From the NCBI RefSeq assembly GCF_002407605.1, contig NZ_NXGV01000001.1, positions 383,142-447,141 on the forward strand: a stretch of DNA of 64,000 nt, written 5' to 3'. Below are positions 1 through 8,167 of this stretch, piece by piece (within the stretch, counting starts at the first letter, position 1; every line of letters starts with the position of its first letter). The translations under genes and the position numbers were made by a program. This DNA comes from Marinobacter sp. ANT_B65. Lineage in GTDB: Bacteria; Pseudomonadota; Gammaproteobacteria; Pseudomonadales; Oleiphilaceae. The notes beneath the pieces are model-generated. The model was not told the origin of the DNA and did no database searches. It worked only from the letters and a program-made list of their open reading frames with translations.

Positions 1-703
1 CACTAAGCAGGTTGTCTGGAGCCGGGCCATAGCAGGGGTCCCAGTGCTGGCGAACCTTGTCGAGGTTGCCGTTTATTCCGCCGGTACAGACCACAGTATG
101 GGTAGCGGAAACAGAGAAAGTGCGAGGTTCATTGCTGATGCTGCCCTGGCACCCGGTAATCTTTCCATCACTCTGGTCAAGGGTATTAACCCTGTGATTA
201 TGAAGAAGAGTGAGTTGCTTTCGGTTGGGGTGAGATTCCAGTTGCTGCAACAAGGTTTGCACCACCCCCCGGCCGCAGCCCCAGGCTATGTGGTAGCGGG
301 GGACACTGTTGCCGTTGCCATACAAGCCTCGTTCAACCCACTGCACGGAGGGGAAGAAGCGGATGCCTCGTTGTTTCAGCCAGTCATAGATCGCAGGCCG
401 GTTCTGCTCTGCATAGAGCTCAGCCCAGAGCCTTGGCCAATGGTCTTCGGCGCTGAAGCAGGCCGCATTGTGCCAGTCAGAAAGTAGCAGTTCCGGGGAG
501 TCTTTGATTTTGTTTCGGGCCTGCTCAGGTGTGCTGCTCAGCAGCATGCCACCGAAGGCATCATTGGCCTGGCCTCCGGGTTTGCCGCCAGGTGCACCAT
601 CCAGCAGTACTACCGGTATGTTGAAATCCAGGAGTTCCAGCGTCGTGGCTATTCCAGCGAGGCCCGCACCAATTACTGCAACTTCGGTTTTATAGGTATG
701 CAT
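1..703 (-). CDS. FAD-binding dehydrogenase, N-terminal part (3' end outside window)
   Basis: The frame is open from an ATG at 703 down to the window edge, about 234 codons. The N-terminus has a Rossmann dinucleotide motif (VIGAGLAGIATTLELL, residues about 9-24) followed by GGKPGGQANDAFGGM, which suits an FAD-binding flavoprotein. The continuation (DHWPRLWAELYAEQ, RGIRFFPSVQWVERG, GNGNSVPRYHIAWG) fits the putative FAD-binding dehydrogenases related to 3-ketosteroid delta-1-dehydrogenase and fumarate reductase flavoproteins (PRK12834-like). The substrate is unknown and the catalytic C-terminal part is not in view. The gene lies in the same direction as moaA but 97 bases separate them, so an operon is uncertain. 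The family call is from memory of the sequence pattern. Confidence 0.8.
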   Translation of the reverse strand, partial: MHTYKTEVAVIGAGLAGIATTLELLDFNIPVVLLDGAPGGKPGGQANDAFGGMLLSSTPEQARNKIKDSPELLLSDWHNAACFSAEDHWPRLWAELYAEQNRPAIYDWLKQRGIRFFPSVQWVERGLYGNGNSVPRYHIAWGCGRGVVQTLLQQLESHPNRKQLTLLHNHRVNTLDQSDGKITGCQGSISNEPRTFSVSATHTVVCTGGINGNLDKVRQHWDPCYGPAPDNLLS

Positions 704-800
704 GGCTCGTTATCGGCTCATTTTTATTGTTTGTTTGTATCAGAGCTTAATGCCTGGCTCTCCATCAAACCAGCACAATGACAGAGGTCAGAAGTGGGGA

Positions 801-1793
801 TCAGCCTCCCGTCATATTCATGAATCGAAGAATCTGGACGTCGCCGTTTGCGGAAAAGTGGTGGCGCTCAGGCTTGAGGTCCATGGAGTCGATAATGGTT
901 TGCCGGAGTTTGTCGTCTGTTACCGGGTGGCTGCGCAGAACCCGGCGCAGGTCAACAGAATGCTCATTCCCCAGGCAGAGAAGTAAACGGCCCTCAACGG
1001 TCAATCTCACACGGTTACAGGTGGAACAGAAGTTGTGGGAGTGGGGTGAAATAAAGCCCACTTTGGTGGTGCTGTCTGACATCCGGTAATAACGGGCCGG
1101 GCCACCGGAGTCTTCAGGTGTCGGAATCAGGTCGTGCTTCTGGCGGACAATGTCGCGCACTTCTTCACTGGTACACAGAGCCTGCCCACGATCGTGCTCT
1201 GAAATGTTACCCAGGGGCATCTCTTCTATGAAGGTAATGTCGATATTTTTTTTGCGGGCAAACTCTACAAGGTCCGGAATCTCATGGTCGTTCCCGCCTT
1301 TCATCACGACAGTGTTCAGTTTGATGCCTTTGAATCCGGCGTCTCTGGCAGCGTCTATACCCTCAAGCACACGGGACAGTTTCCCGGTACGGGTGATACT
1401 TGCGAACTTTTCCGGATCCAGGGAGTCCAGGCTGATATTCAGCCGCTTCAGACCTGCTTTACGAAGGGGTTCCGCCATGGTGGGCAGTTGGCTGCCATTG
1501 GTGGTCATGGCGAAGTCACGCAGGCCGTAGGTGCCGATCTCTTTCACCAGTTCGATAATATCTTTGCGAACCAGCGGCTCACCGCCTGTAAGACGGATTT
1601 TTTCCGTACCCAGAGAAACGAATGTTCTGGCCACCCGAGCGATTTCCTCAAGTGTCAGGACCTGTTGCCTCGGCAAAAAGGTCATCTCCTCCGCCATACA
1701 GTATACGCAACGGAAGTCGCAGCGGTCGGTAACGGACAGGCGTACGTAATTGACGGTTCTGCCAAAACGGTCTGTCAGTTTGCTCTGGGACAT
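801..1793 (-). CDS. moaA: GTP 3',8-cyclase MoaA (molybdenum cofactor biosynthesis)
   Basis: This 330-residue radical SAM enzyme converts GTP to (8S)-3',8-cyclo-7,8-dihydroguanosine 5'-triphosphate, the first step of molybdopterin synthesis in the cytoplasm. The SAM-cluster motif CxxxCxxC is at C25, C29 and C32, and the second [4Fe-4S] site is formed by C256, C259 and C273. The protein ends in the family's C-terminal Gly-Gly, which is needed for activity. The length is normal. The neighbourhood includes nsrR, a nitric-oxide sensor, so a link to molybdenum-dependent nitrate respiration is plausible, but no nitrate reductase is visible here. Confidence 0.96.
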   Translation of the reverse strand: MSQSKLTDRFGRTVNYVRLSVTDRCDFRCVYCMAEEMTFLPRQQVLTLEEIARVARTFVSLGTEKIRLTGGEPLVRKDIIELVKEIGTYGLRDFAMTTNGSQLPTMAEPLRKAGLKRLNISLDSLDPEKFASITRTGKLSRVLEGIDAARDAGFKGIKLNTVVMKGGNDHEIPDLVEFARKKNIDITFIEEMPLGNISEHDRGQALCTSEEVRDIVRQKHDLIPTPEDSGGPARYYRMSDSTTKVGFISPHSHNFCSTCNRVRLTVEGRLLLCLGNEHSVDLRRVLRSHPVTDDKLRQTIIDSMDLKPERHHFSANGDVQILRFMNMTGG

Positions 1794-1988
1794 CTGTTTG
1801 TTTCCTGTAACTGCTGATTATGCGTTTACGGATTGATGATAGCGCAAGTATCGCAGAATAAAACGGTGAATCCGATACCCCTCGCGGGGTAAACCAACCG
1901 GGTCGGGTTGTTTGAATCGTCTTGCAAGACCTGTTCATTGAATAGAGGTATACTGGATGAAGGATTAAACAAAGCTGAGGTGTGCGCT

Positions 1989-2357
1989 ATGGTCGCGCAA
2001 TCCGGTAAAATGGGTTTCAGAATTCTTGCGTATATATCATTGGGACTCGCGGCAATCGGTGTAGTTCTGCCTTTGTTGCCGACTACTCCTTTTGTCCTTT
2101 TGGCGGCTTTTTTTGCCAGTAAGGGATCGCCGGCATTCGCCAGCTGGCTTGAAGAACATCCCTCGTTCGGGCCCGCCATCAGAGACTGGCGCCGGAACCG
2201 GGTCATACCGGTAAAGGCCAAAGTGCTCGCTTGCAGCATGATGGCGCTGAGCTGGGGGCTTCTCTTCGTTGCCGGAGCCGCTGCAATGGTGCTTGCCGCC
2301 TCGGGAATATTTCTGCTTGGCGTAGCGGGCTATTTGCTGACCCGACCTTCGTACTGA
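1989..2357 (+). CDS. YbaN/DUF454 family inner membrane protein
   Basis: A small hydrophobic protein of 122 residues with the YbaN (DUF454) signature: GxxLPLLPTTPFVLLAAFFFxxxSP near residues 25-50, then a hydrophilic loop ending SFGPAIRDWRRNRVIPVKAK, then two further membrane segments. The ATG at 1989 is preferred over an upstream in-frame start because GAGG sits about eight bases before it. The function of the family is not known. It lies 28 bases upstream of nsrR on the same strand, so the two are probably cotranscribed. Confidence 0.85.
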   Translation: MVAQSGKMGFRILAYISLGLAAIGVVLPLLPTTPFVLLAAFFASKGSPAFASWLEEHPSFGPAIRDWRRNRVIPVKAKVLACSMMALSWGLLFVAGAAAMVLAASGIFLLGVAGYLLTRPSY

Positions 2358-2385
2358 CGGTTTTACTGAACAACTGGAGTTTTGA

Positions 2386-2823
2386 ATGCACATTACCCGT
2401 TACACGGATTACTCTCTGCGCGTGCTTATTTATCTGGCAGGGCAGGGTGATGGCCTGTCCACAATTCAGGAAATTGCAGACAGCTACGATATTTCCAAGA
2501 ACCATCTTATGAAGGTGGTGCATCAGCTCAACAAGAAAGGCTATATCGAAACGGTACGAGGGAAAAAAGGTGGAATGAGGCTGCAGATGGCGCCGGAAGA
2601 TATCAATGTGGGGGTTCTTGTGCGGGAAACCGAGCATGATCTCAGTATCGTTGAATGTCACTCGTCCCAGAATACCTGCAAAATCACTCCGGTTTGTGGC
2701 CTTAAATCTATGTTCGGAGAAGCCTTGCAGGCGTTCCTGTCGGTGCTCGACAAGTACACCCTGCAAGATGTCATAAAGGACCAGTACCAGCCTCAGCTAC
2801 TGAGGCTGTTGCAGATCGCCTGA
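2386..2823 (+). CDS. nsrR: Rrf2-family nitric oxide-sensing repressor NsrR
   Basis: 145 residues with the Rrf2 winged helix (TDYSLRVLIYLAG at 7-19, ISKNHLMKVVHQL at 36-48, VRGKKGGMRL at 57-66) and three cysteines, C91, C98 and C104, in the order that ligates the Fe-S cluster in NsrR. In this family nitrosylation of the cluster relieves repression of NO-detoxifying genes such as hmp, ytfE and norB. None of those targets is in the window. The closest family alternatives (IscR, RsrR) have a different cysteine spacing, so NsrR is the best call. Confidence 0.9.
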   Translation: MHITRYTDYSLRVLIYLAGQGDGLSTIQEIADSYDISKNHLMKVVHQLNKKGYIETVRGKKGGMRLQMAPEDINVGVLVRETEHDLSIVECHSSQNTCKITPVCGLKSMFGEALQAFLSVLDKYTLQDVIKDQYQPQLLRLLQIA

Positions 2824-2862
2824 CCGTCCCTGGCCGCGGGCCTTACTGGTATGGCTTCGGGC

Positions 2863-4305
2863 TCATACTGTTCCGCTTTTGTTTGCCCGCACTTTTTTGG
2901 GTTTTGGCTTGGGCGGAAGAATCAGTTTTTCCAGGTCGTCCAGCGCCTCGCCGGTATAAACAGCCAGTTTTTGCATGCTGGGCAAGGTGTCCCGGCACCC
3001 GGTGAATCCGAAGTTCAGAGATCCCGCATAGCTCAGGCAGGTGATGTTCAGAGCTCCGCCGTGGGCGATCAGCGAAACCGGATACATGGCCTCAAGCCTG
3101 GCACCTTCGTAATACAGTGTTCTCTGGGGCCCGGGCACGTTGGATATGGTCACGTTGAACACAGGCCGCATGCGCCCGCCAAGACCGGACATCAGCTGAA
3201 GGATATAAGGCGACATCAGCAGCATGGTGTACTGGTTCAGAGCGCTCTTTGGAAGTTTCTGAAGGTGTTCCTTCGCCCGACGGCTGGATGATTTTATGTT
3301 CTGTAAACGGGTAAGAGGGTCTGCCTCGTCTGTGGCAAGGGAGGCAATCATGAAGCTGATCTGTGTGCCTGTGCCCTGATCATCCGCCGGCCGGATGTTG
3401 ACAGGAATGCCTGCTGTCAACGGAGTATCCGGAAGATCGTCCTGCTCCAGCAGGAAGCGCCTCAGCGCTGTACCGCAGAGGTAGAGAACAATGTCGTTCA
3501 TCGAGGCGCCGGATACGCGTGCCAGTTCTTTCAGACGTTCAAGTTCATAATGCTGAGTGGCCAGCCGGCGCTGACCGGTTACCCTGTGGTTGATTTTCGA
3601 GACGGGCCCGGTGAATGGCGCGGTCAGTCCGTCTTCCGGGTGTCGCACAGAGTGTACGAGCCGGCTTCCTGCCCGCCAGAGAGTCGGGGCCATATCAGCC
3701 TGCACTTTGAGAGCATCCAGAGCCTGGGAGAACGCTGCAGGAACGGTGGCTTCTGAATCAGTTTTGCTTCCTCGCCGGCTTTGTGGCTTTACCGACCAGG
3801 GGGGAGGCATATCCCGTTCGTCCGGACTGGTGCTCAGGACTCGTTGCAGCAGGCGTACGCCGCTGATGCCGTCAATCATTGAGTGGTGCATCTTGGTGTA
3901 TAGCGCAAACCGGTTGTTCTCCAGCCCTTCAATGACGTGGCATTCCCAGAGAGGCCTGGAAAAATCAAGAGGGTTGGAGTGCAGGCGGGAGACCAGTATA
4001 CCGAGCTCCCGCTCCCCTCCCGGTTTGGGCAGAGCAGAGTGGCGCACGTGGTAGTCCAGGTCGATGCTCTTGTCGATTTTCCAGGACGGGACCAGCAGCC
4101 GGCCGAGGAAACCGGACCATGCCAGTTTGTAACTCCAGGGCGGGGCGACATCCCCGGTTTCTTTCATGCTGTTGACCATGTCACGCAGGAAAGTATCAGG
4201 GGCGCCTTCCGGCAATGAAAAAATCTGCAGGGTGCCCACATGCATCGGCGTATCTTCTGATTCTACAGCCAGCCACGAGGCATCAAGTGTTCCCAGGCGT
4301 TTCAT
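2863..4305 (-). CDS. Wax ester synthase/acyl-CoA:diacylglycerol acyltransferase (WS/DGAT)
   Basis: A 480-residue bifunctional acyltransferase that makes wax esters from acyl-CoA and fatty alcohols, and to a lesser degree triacylglycerol, for storage lipid bodies. The catalytic HHxxxDG motif is present as HHSMIDG at 140-146. Other family signatures include PLWECHVIEGL (about 118-128), AGIPVNIRP in the middle and NVTISNVPGP in the C-terminal half. The overall sequence closely resembles what I recall of the Marinobacter hydrocarbonoclasticus WS2 enzyme, which is a main reason for assigning the genus. It appears to be a single-gene unit, convergent with nsrR. Confidence 0.95.
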   Translation of the reverse strand: MKRLGTLDASWLAVESEDTPMHVGTLQIFSLPEGAPDTFLRDMVNSMKETGDVAPPWSYKLAWSGFLGRLLVPSWKIDKSIDLDYHVRHSALPKPGGERELGILVSRLHSNPLDFSRPLWECHVIEGLENNRFALYTKMHHSMIDGISGVRLLQRVLSTSPDERDMPPPWSVKPQSRRGSKTDSEATVPAAFSQALDALKVQADMAPTLWRAGSRLVHSVRHPEDGLTAPFTGPVSKINHRVTGQRRLATQHYELERLKELARVSGASMNDIVLYLCGTALRRFLLEQDDLPDTPLTAGIPVNIRPADDQGTGTQISFMIASLATDEADPLTRLQNIKSSSRRAKEHLQKLPKSALNQYTMLLMSPYILQLMSGLGGRMRPVFNVTISNVPGPQRTLYYEGARLEAMYPVSLIAHGGALNITCLSYAGSLNFGFTGCRDTLPSMQKLAVYTGEALDDLEKLILPPKPKPKKVRANKSGTV

Positions 4306-4485
4306 TCCATTTGTACCTCTTTCCGGTTTGTGCGTGAAAGTGGGACTTTATAATTATTGATTGAAAGTATACGGGGTACTGTCTTTGCAAACGATCACCG
4401 ATGTAAAAAATATCGGAACAGCAGGTGGCGGTTGTGCTAGGTTCAGGACAATGAATTAACAAAAACAACAACATCCGGAGGCTCT

Positions 4486-5370
4486 GTGGAATCCAGCCCG
4501 CTTATCTCTGCAGGACTGCCAATCGCGCTGTTTATCATCATGATTGGTATAGGAATGACTCTGACCGTACGTGACTTTCGTCAGGTGGCGGTTTATCCCA
4601 AAGGCATGATTGTCGGTACTGTCGCCCAGATTGTTTTGATGCCTCTGGTGGCTTTTGCCCTGGCGTCTATGCTGGCGGTGCCGCCGGCCATTGCAGTTGG
4701 TCTGGTTATCATAGCGGCATGCCCTGGAGGAACCACTTCAAACCTGTTCGTTCTGCTTGCCAGGGGCAATATTGCCTTGTCTATTGTGCTGACAGTAAGT
4801 GCCAGCCTGATTACTATTCTCACTCTGCCCCTGTATACCAATGTCGCGCTTCAGTTCTATATGGGTACGGAAGAGAATATTGTGCTCCCGGTGTGGAAAA
4901 CCATCGGTATGCTGACTGGTATTGTGCTCTTCCCGGTAACGGTCGGCATGTTCGTGCGGGCCCGTAAGCCTGAGTTAGCGCGCAAGGCGGAGAGTGCCGT
5001 CAGCGTGTTTGGCGGTGTTGTACTGGCGCTGTTGATTGCGGTGCTCGTATACGGCGTCCGGGATCAGTTCTGGGAGTTGCTGAAGCAGGCCGGGCCGGCA
5101 ACTCTTTTGTTGAACGCAGCCGGTATTTTTATTGGCTTGCTTGCCGGCAGGGCCACTGGATTGACGCAGAGAGAGTCCCTTGCGGTTGCAGTAGAGCTCG
5201 GGGTAAAAAACGGTACCATTGCCCTGATGGTGACACTGACGTTGCTGGAATCCAGCTCCATGTCCATACCTGCTGCCGTATACGGTGTTCTGATGTTTCC
5301 GATCGGGTTTCTGCTCGCCATGTACGGCCGGCGAATTATTCCAAAAGCCAGCTCTGCTGTTGTTAAATGA
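4486..5370 (+). CDS. Bile acid:sodium symporter (BASS/SBF) family transporter
   Basis: A 294-residue membrane protein with about nine hydrophobic segments and the BASS hallmark GLVIIAACPGGTTSNLF near residues 70-90, which in this family lines the sodium and substrate site. It is predicted to be a sodium-coupled symporter for an organic anion; the substrate cannot be told from sequence. The start is a GTG with a clear GGAGG just upstream (4477-4481). Fifteen bases after its stop begins an LrgA-like gene, followed by LrgB, so the three probably form one operon. Confidence 0.88.
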   Translation: MESSPLISAGLPIALFIIMIGIGMTLTVRDFRQVAVYPKGMIVGTVAQIVLMPLVAFALASMLAVPPAIAVGLVIIAACPGGTTSNLFVLLARGNIALSIVLTVSASLITILTLPLYTNVALQFYMGTEENIVLPVWKTIGMLTGIVLFPVTVGMFVRARKPELARKAESAVSVFGGVVLALLIAVLVYGVRDQFWELLKQAGPATLLLNAAGIFIGLLAGRATGLTQRESLAVAVELGVKNGTIALMVTLTLLESSSMSIPAAVYGVLMFPIGFLLAMYGRRIIPKASSAVVK

Positions 5371-5385
5371 TGGGAGGAAAGGTTC

Positions 5386-5766
5386 ATGCAGTTTCTCAAC
5401 GGAATCACCCTGCTGCTGGTATATCAGCTGGCAGGGGAGATTATCGTGCGCCTGTTAGGGTTGCCGATTCCCGGGCCTGTGTTGGGTATGGTGATGCTGT
5501 TTGTCACCATGATGGTCCGGGGGCGGGCGGCAGAACCTGTTGAACAAGCCTCTACAGCGTTACTCAGCCATTTGTCATTGCTGTTTGTTCCCGCCGGTGT
5601 GGGCATGATGACGCACTTTGGCCGGATCGCGGAAGAATGGCTGCCGATTACACTCGCCCTGTTGTTCAGCACAGTGATTACGATGGTTGCCACGGCCCTG
5701 ATCATGCAGCAGACCAGTCGCTGGTTTGTAAAACCATCGGCGGCGAAGGGGCAAAGCGATGAATAA
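5386..5766 (+). CDS. LrgA/CidA family holin-like membrane protein
   Basis: 126 residues, four predicted membrane segments, with the family signature QLAGEIIVRLLGLPIPGPVLGMVML (shown in part: LPIPGPVLGMVML) near residues 25-40 and LLFVPAGVGMM near 65-75. LrgA/CidA proteins are holin-like; with LrgB/CidB they have been linked to export of small metabolites and to control of murein hydrolase activity. A GGGAGGAAAGG ribosome site precedes the ATG. The 3' end overlaps lrgB by eight bases, which points to translational coupling. Confidence 0.9.
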   Translation: MQFLNGITLLLVYQLAGEIIVRLLGLPIPGPVLGMVMLFVTMMVRGRAAEPVEQASTALLSHLSLLFVPAGVGMMTHFGRIAEEWLPITLALLFSTVITMVATALIMQQTSRWFVKPSAAKGQSDE

Positions 5767-6490
5767 CCCCGGGTTGCAGGATATATGGGTTTATCTTTCG
5801 GCAACCCCTTTGCTGGGACTGACTGTCACGCTGGTCGCGTACGGGCTGGCGTACCGGTTCTACCTGAAAACCGGGGGCAGCCCACTGGCTAATCCTGTGG
5901 TTACGTCGGTGGCCATGCTGATCGCGCTGTTGCTTGTATCCGGTGTCTCCTATGAGGATTACTTTGCTGGTGGGCAGTTTGTGCACTTCCTGCTCGGGCC
6001 TGCCACCGTGGCTTTAGCCGTGCCGCTTTATCAGCAGTTTTCAAGATTACGGCAACTGTGGCTGCCGGTTCTTGTATCGCTGATTTGTGGCGTTGGAATC
6101 GCGGCAGGCAGCTCGGTTTTGCTGGCGCGACTCCTGGGTGGGTCTCTGGAGATACAGATGTCTCTGGCCCCGAAATCAGCTACTGCGCCTGTGGCCATGG
6201 GCATTTCCGAAAAAATCGGAGGCCTGCCCTCGCTGACAGCTGTATTGGTGGTGACCACCGGGATTATCGGCGCTGTTCTGGGTACAAAACTGTTTGAGTG
6301 GATTGGCGTAAAAGATGATGCCGTCAAAGGTATTGCCATGGGCGTTTCTGCCCATGGCATAGGCACTGCGCGGGCGTTTCAGGTAAGCAGTCGCATGGGT
6401 GCCTTCTCCGGGCTGGCTATGGCGCTGTCCGCATTTGCGACTGCACTTATAGTGCCCTGGATGGTGGATTGGATTGAGGTGCTGTTTTAA
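5759..6490 (+). CDS. LrgB/CidB family membrane protein
   Basis: A 243-residue polytopic membrane protein that partners LrgA. Family features include FLLGPATVALAVPLY (about 78-92), a central LAPKSATAPVAMGIS stretch (about 136-150) and GVSAHGIGTARAF near 195-207. The last motif is characteristic of the LrgB family. It is the third gene of the transporter-lrgA-lrgB unit and its stop codon overlaps the convergent PepSY gene by a few bases. Whether it takes part in metabolite transport, as in plant and Bacillus homologues, cannot be decided here. Confidence 0.9.
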   Translation: MNNPGLQDIWVYLSATPLLGLTVTLVAYGLAYRFYLKTGGSPLANPVVTSVAMLIALLLVSGVSYEDYFAGGQFVHFLLGPATVALAVPLYQQFSRLRQLWLPVLVSLICGVGIAAGSSVLLARLLGGSLEIQMSLAPKSATAPVAMGISEKIGGLPSLTAVLVVTTGIIGAVLGTKLFEWIGVKDDAVKGIAMGVSAHGIGTARAFQVSSRMGAFSGLAMALSAFATALIVPWMVDWIEVLF

Positions 6491-6948
6491 TCCACCTTGG
6501 TGGGTTCCATGCTGCCGGTACGGAAATCGATTTCCAGTTCCCGACCGTCGGCATTGTCGCCTTCCACTTCAACTTCGCCATTGGCGCTGACCTGGATTTC
6601 CTCGATCCGGTTCAAGCCCTGGTCTGCACTGGCATCAATATAGCCCAGGGTTTCGGCGGAAGACATGCCCCAGGGGCCGTCTTTGCGCTTGCGGCGTTCT
6701 TCCTTGCGGATGGTTCCATCGCTGTTAACGTCGAGTTCTACATACCACTCCCCATCGACCCAGCCTTCAATTTCCATGCTTCCGTCATCACTGCGGTCAT
6801 CTTCCAGTTCAACGCTGTGGAAGTGCGAAATACCATAGTCCGATCCGATCTGGACGGCACGCCTGGCGTCGTCAATGGTTCCGGATGCCTGGGCCAGAGG
6901 GGCTGCAATAAGGGCGGCTGTGAGTGCGGTTACAGTGATCATTTTCAT
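6487..6948 (-). CDS. Secreted PepSY-domain protein
   Basis: The chosen ATG (6948) begins a good signal peptide (MKMITVTALTAALIAAPLAQASG) and follows GGAGAAATAACC; a longer upstream in-frame start would bury this signal. The mature part is acidic and carries two PepSY-like repeats: one covering GSMEIEGWVDGEWYVELDV and one covering IEEIQVSANGEVEVEGD. PepSY domains are small periplasmic or extracellular modules often linked to protease inhibition or metal/cation sensing. It lies divergent from another PepSY protein that heads a two-component system, so it is a likely target of that system. Confidence 0.8.
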   Translation of the reverse strand: MKMITVTALTAALIAAPLAQASGTIDDARRAVQIGSDYGISHFHSVELEDDRSDDGSMEIEGWVDGEWYVELDVNSDGTIRKEERRKRKDGPWGMSSAETLGYIDASADQGLNRIEEIQVSANGEVEVEGDNADGRELEIDFRTGSMEPTKVD

Positions 6949-7130
6949 GGTTATTTCTCCTGAACTTCCGTTCTTTCGGTATAAATTCCTGATTACTTGC
7001 ATACGTCCCTTGGGGCATGCTTTCAGATGAGCCACCCCGGACGTTGAGAGCATCTTATGCAAGGGCGGCTTGCAGGAGGGTGAGTGTTTCGTTCATGGTT
7101 CATTCATGTTGGCTCTGACAGAATGAATCC

Positions 7131-7499
7131 ATGAAAAGTCTTCCCTGCTATCTGTTCAAACTGGTTATCCCCACCTCCGCATTCATCGCGGTGGCGTTTG
7201 TGGCCGCCCTGTGCTTTTTTGCAGCTGCGCCGGCATCTGCTGACGACGACTGGCGCAAACTCCATGAGGAAGTTCAGGCGGGCAGAATAAAACCCCTTGG
7301 AGACATTCTGGATAGCCTGCTACGCGACTGGGAGGGGCAGGTAATCGATGTGGATTTTGAGGAAGATGATGGCCGGAGATTGTATGAGATCGAGTTGCTC
7401 GGGCCAGAAGGGCAGGTGGTTGAGTTTGAAGTGGATGCGGTAACCGGGGAACTTATCGGTATTGAGGGTAACGATATCAACGGAATGAAACGCCAATGA
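7131..7499 (+). CDS. PepSY-domain protein, first gene of a two-component operon
   Basis: 122 residues with an N-terminal membrane/signal segment (residues about 8-37, ending APASA) and one PepSY domain (KLHEEVQAGRIKPLGDIL ... YEIELLGPEGQVVEFEVDAVTGELI). Its stop overlaps the start of the response regulator gene by four bases (ATGA). In many proteobacteria small PepSY proteins are coded next to PhoPQ/QseBC-like sensors. The close coupling suggests that it tunes the sensor or is made at the same time. Confidence 0.85.
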   Translation: MKSLPCYLFKLVIPTSAFIAVAFVAALCFFAAAPASADDDWRKLHEEVQAGRIKPLGDILDSLLRDWEGQVIDVDFEEDDGRRLYEIELLGPEGQVVEFEVDAVTGELIGIEGNDINGMKRQ

Positions 7500-8167
7500 A
7501 GATTCTGTTGGTCGAAGACGATAAGCCGCTTGCACTCGGGCTTGCTTCGTCGCTTGAAGATGCCGGTCTGCTGGTGGAAATTGCGGGTGATGGCCGCACG
7601 GCAGATTTTCTGGTCAGTACCGAACGCTATGATGCGGTTGTACTGGATCTGGGGTTGCCTGATGGCAATGGTACTCAATGGTTGTCTTCCTGGCGTGAGC
7701 AGGGTATCGAATTGCCAGTGCTGATTCTGACGGCTCGGGAGCGTTGGTCAGATAAAGCCGCCGGGTTTTCTGCCGGGGCCGACGACTATGTCACCAAGCC
7801 TTTCGAAACCGCAGAAATCCTGTTCCGGTTGAGGGCGCTGGTACGCCGTGCCCATGGCCACGCTCACCCGGTTATCCGGGTGGGTGATATTTCTCTTGAT
7901 ACCCACAGCGCCCAGGTGACCCGGGCTGGTATGCCGGTTTCCCTGACGGCTCAGGAACTCCGGCTGCTTTCCCATCTTGTCCATGCTGCACCGCGTGTGG
8001 TCAGCCGTGCAGAGCTGACCGAGCATGTGTATGACGGCGACGCGGAACCGGATTCCAATGTAATTGATGTTCAGGTCAGCCGCCTGCGGCGAAAGCTGGG
8101 CAGCAAAAGCATTGAAACCCTGCGTGGACAGGGATACCGGATGGCGGCGGATAACGAGGCCTCATGA
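7496..8167 (+). CDS. OmpR/PhoB-family response regulator
   Basis: 223 residues: a receiver domain with acidic pocket D8/D9, phosphoacceptor D51 in VVLDLGLPDG, and the conserved lysine in DDYVTKPF, followed by a winged-helix DNA-binding domain (LTAQELRLLSHLVHAAPRVVSR, then NVIDVQVSRLRRKLG and IETLRGQGYRM). It is of the QseB/PmrA/PhoP branch. The gene is sandwiched between a PepSY gene and its cognate histidine kinase with four-base overlaps on both sides. Confidence 0.93.
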   Translation: MKILLVEDDKPLALGLASSLEDAGLLVEIAGDGRTADFLVSTERYDAVVLDLGLPDGNGTQWLSSWREQGIELPVLILTARERWSDKAAGFSAGADDYVTKPFETAEILFRLRALVRRAHGHAHPVIRVGDISLDTHSAQVTRAGMPVSLTAQELRLLSHLVHAAPRVVSRAELTEHVYDGDAEPDSNVIDVQVSRLRRKLGSKSIETLRGQGYRMAADNEAS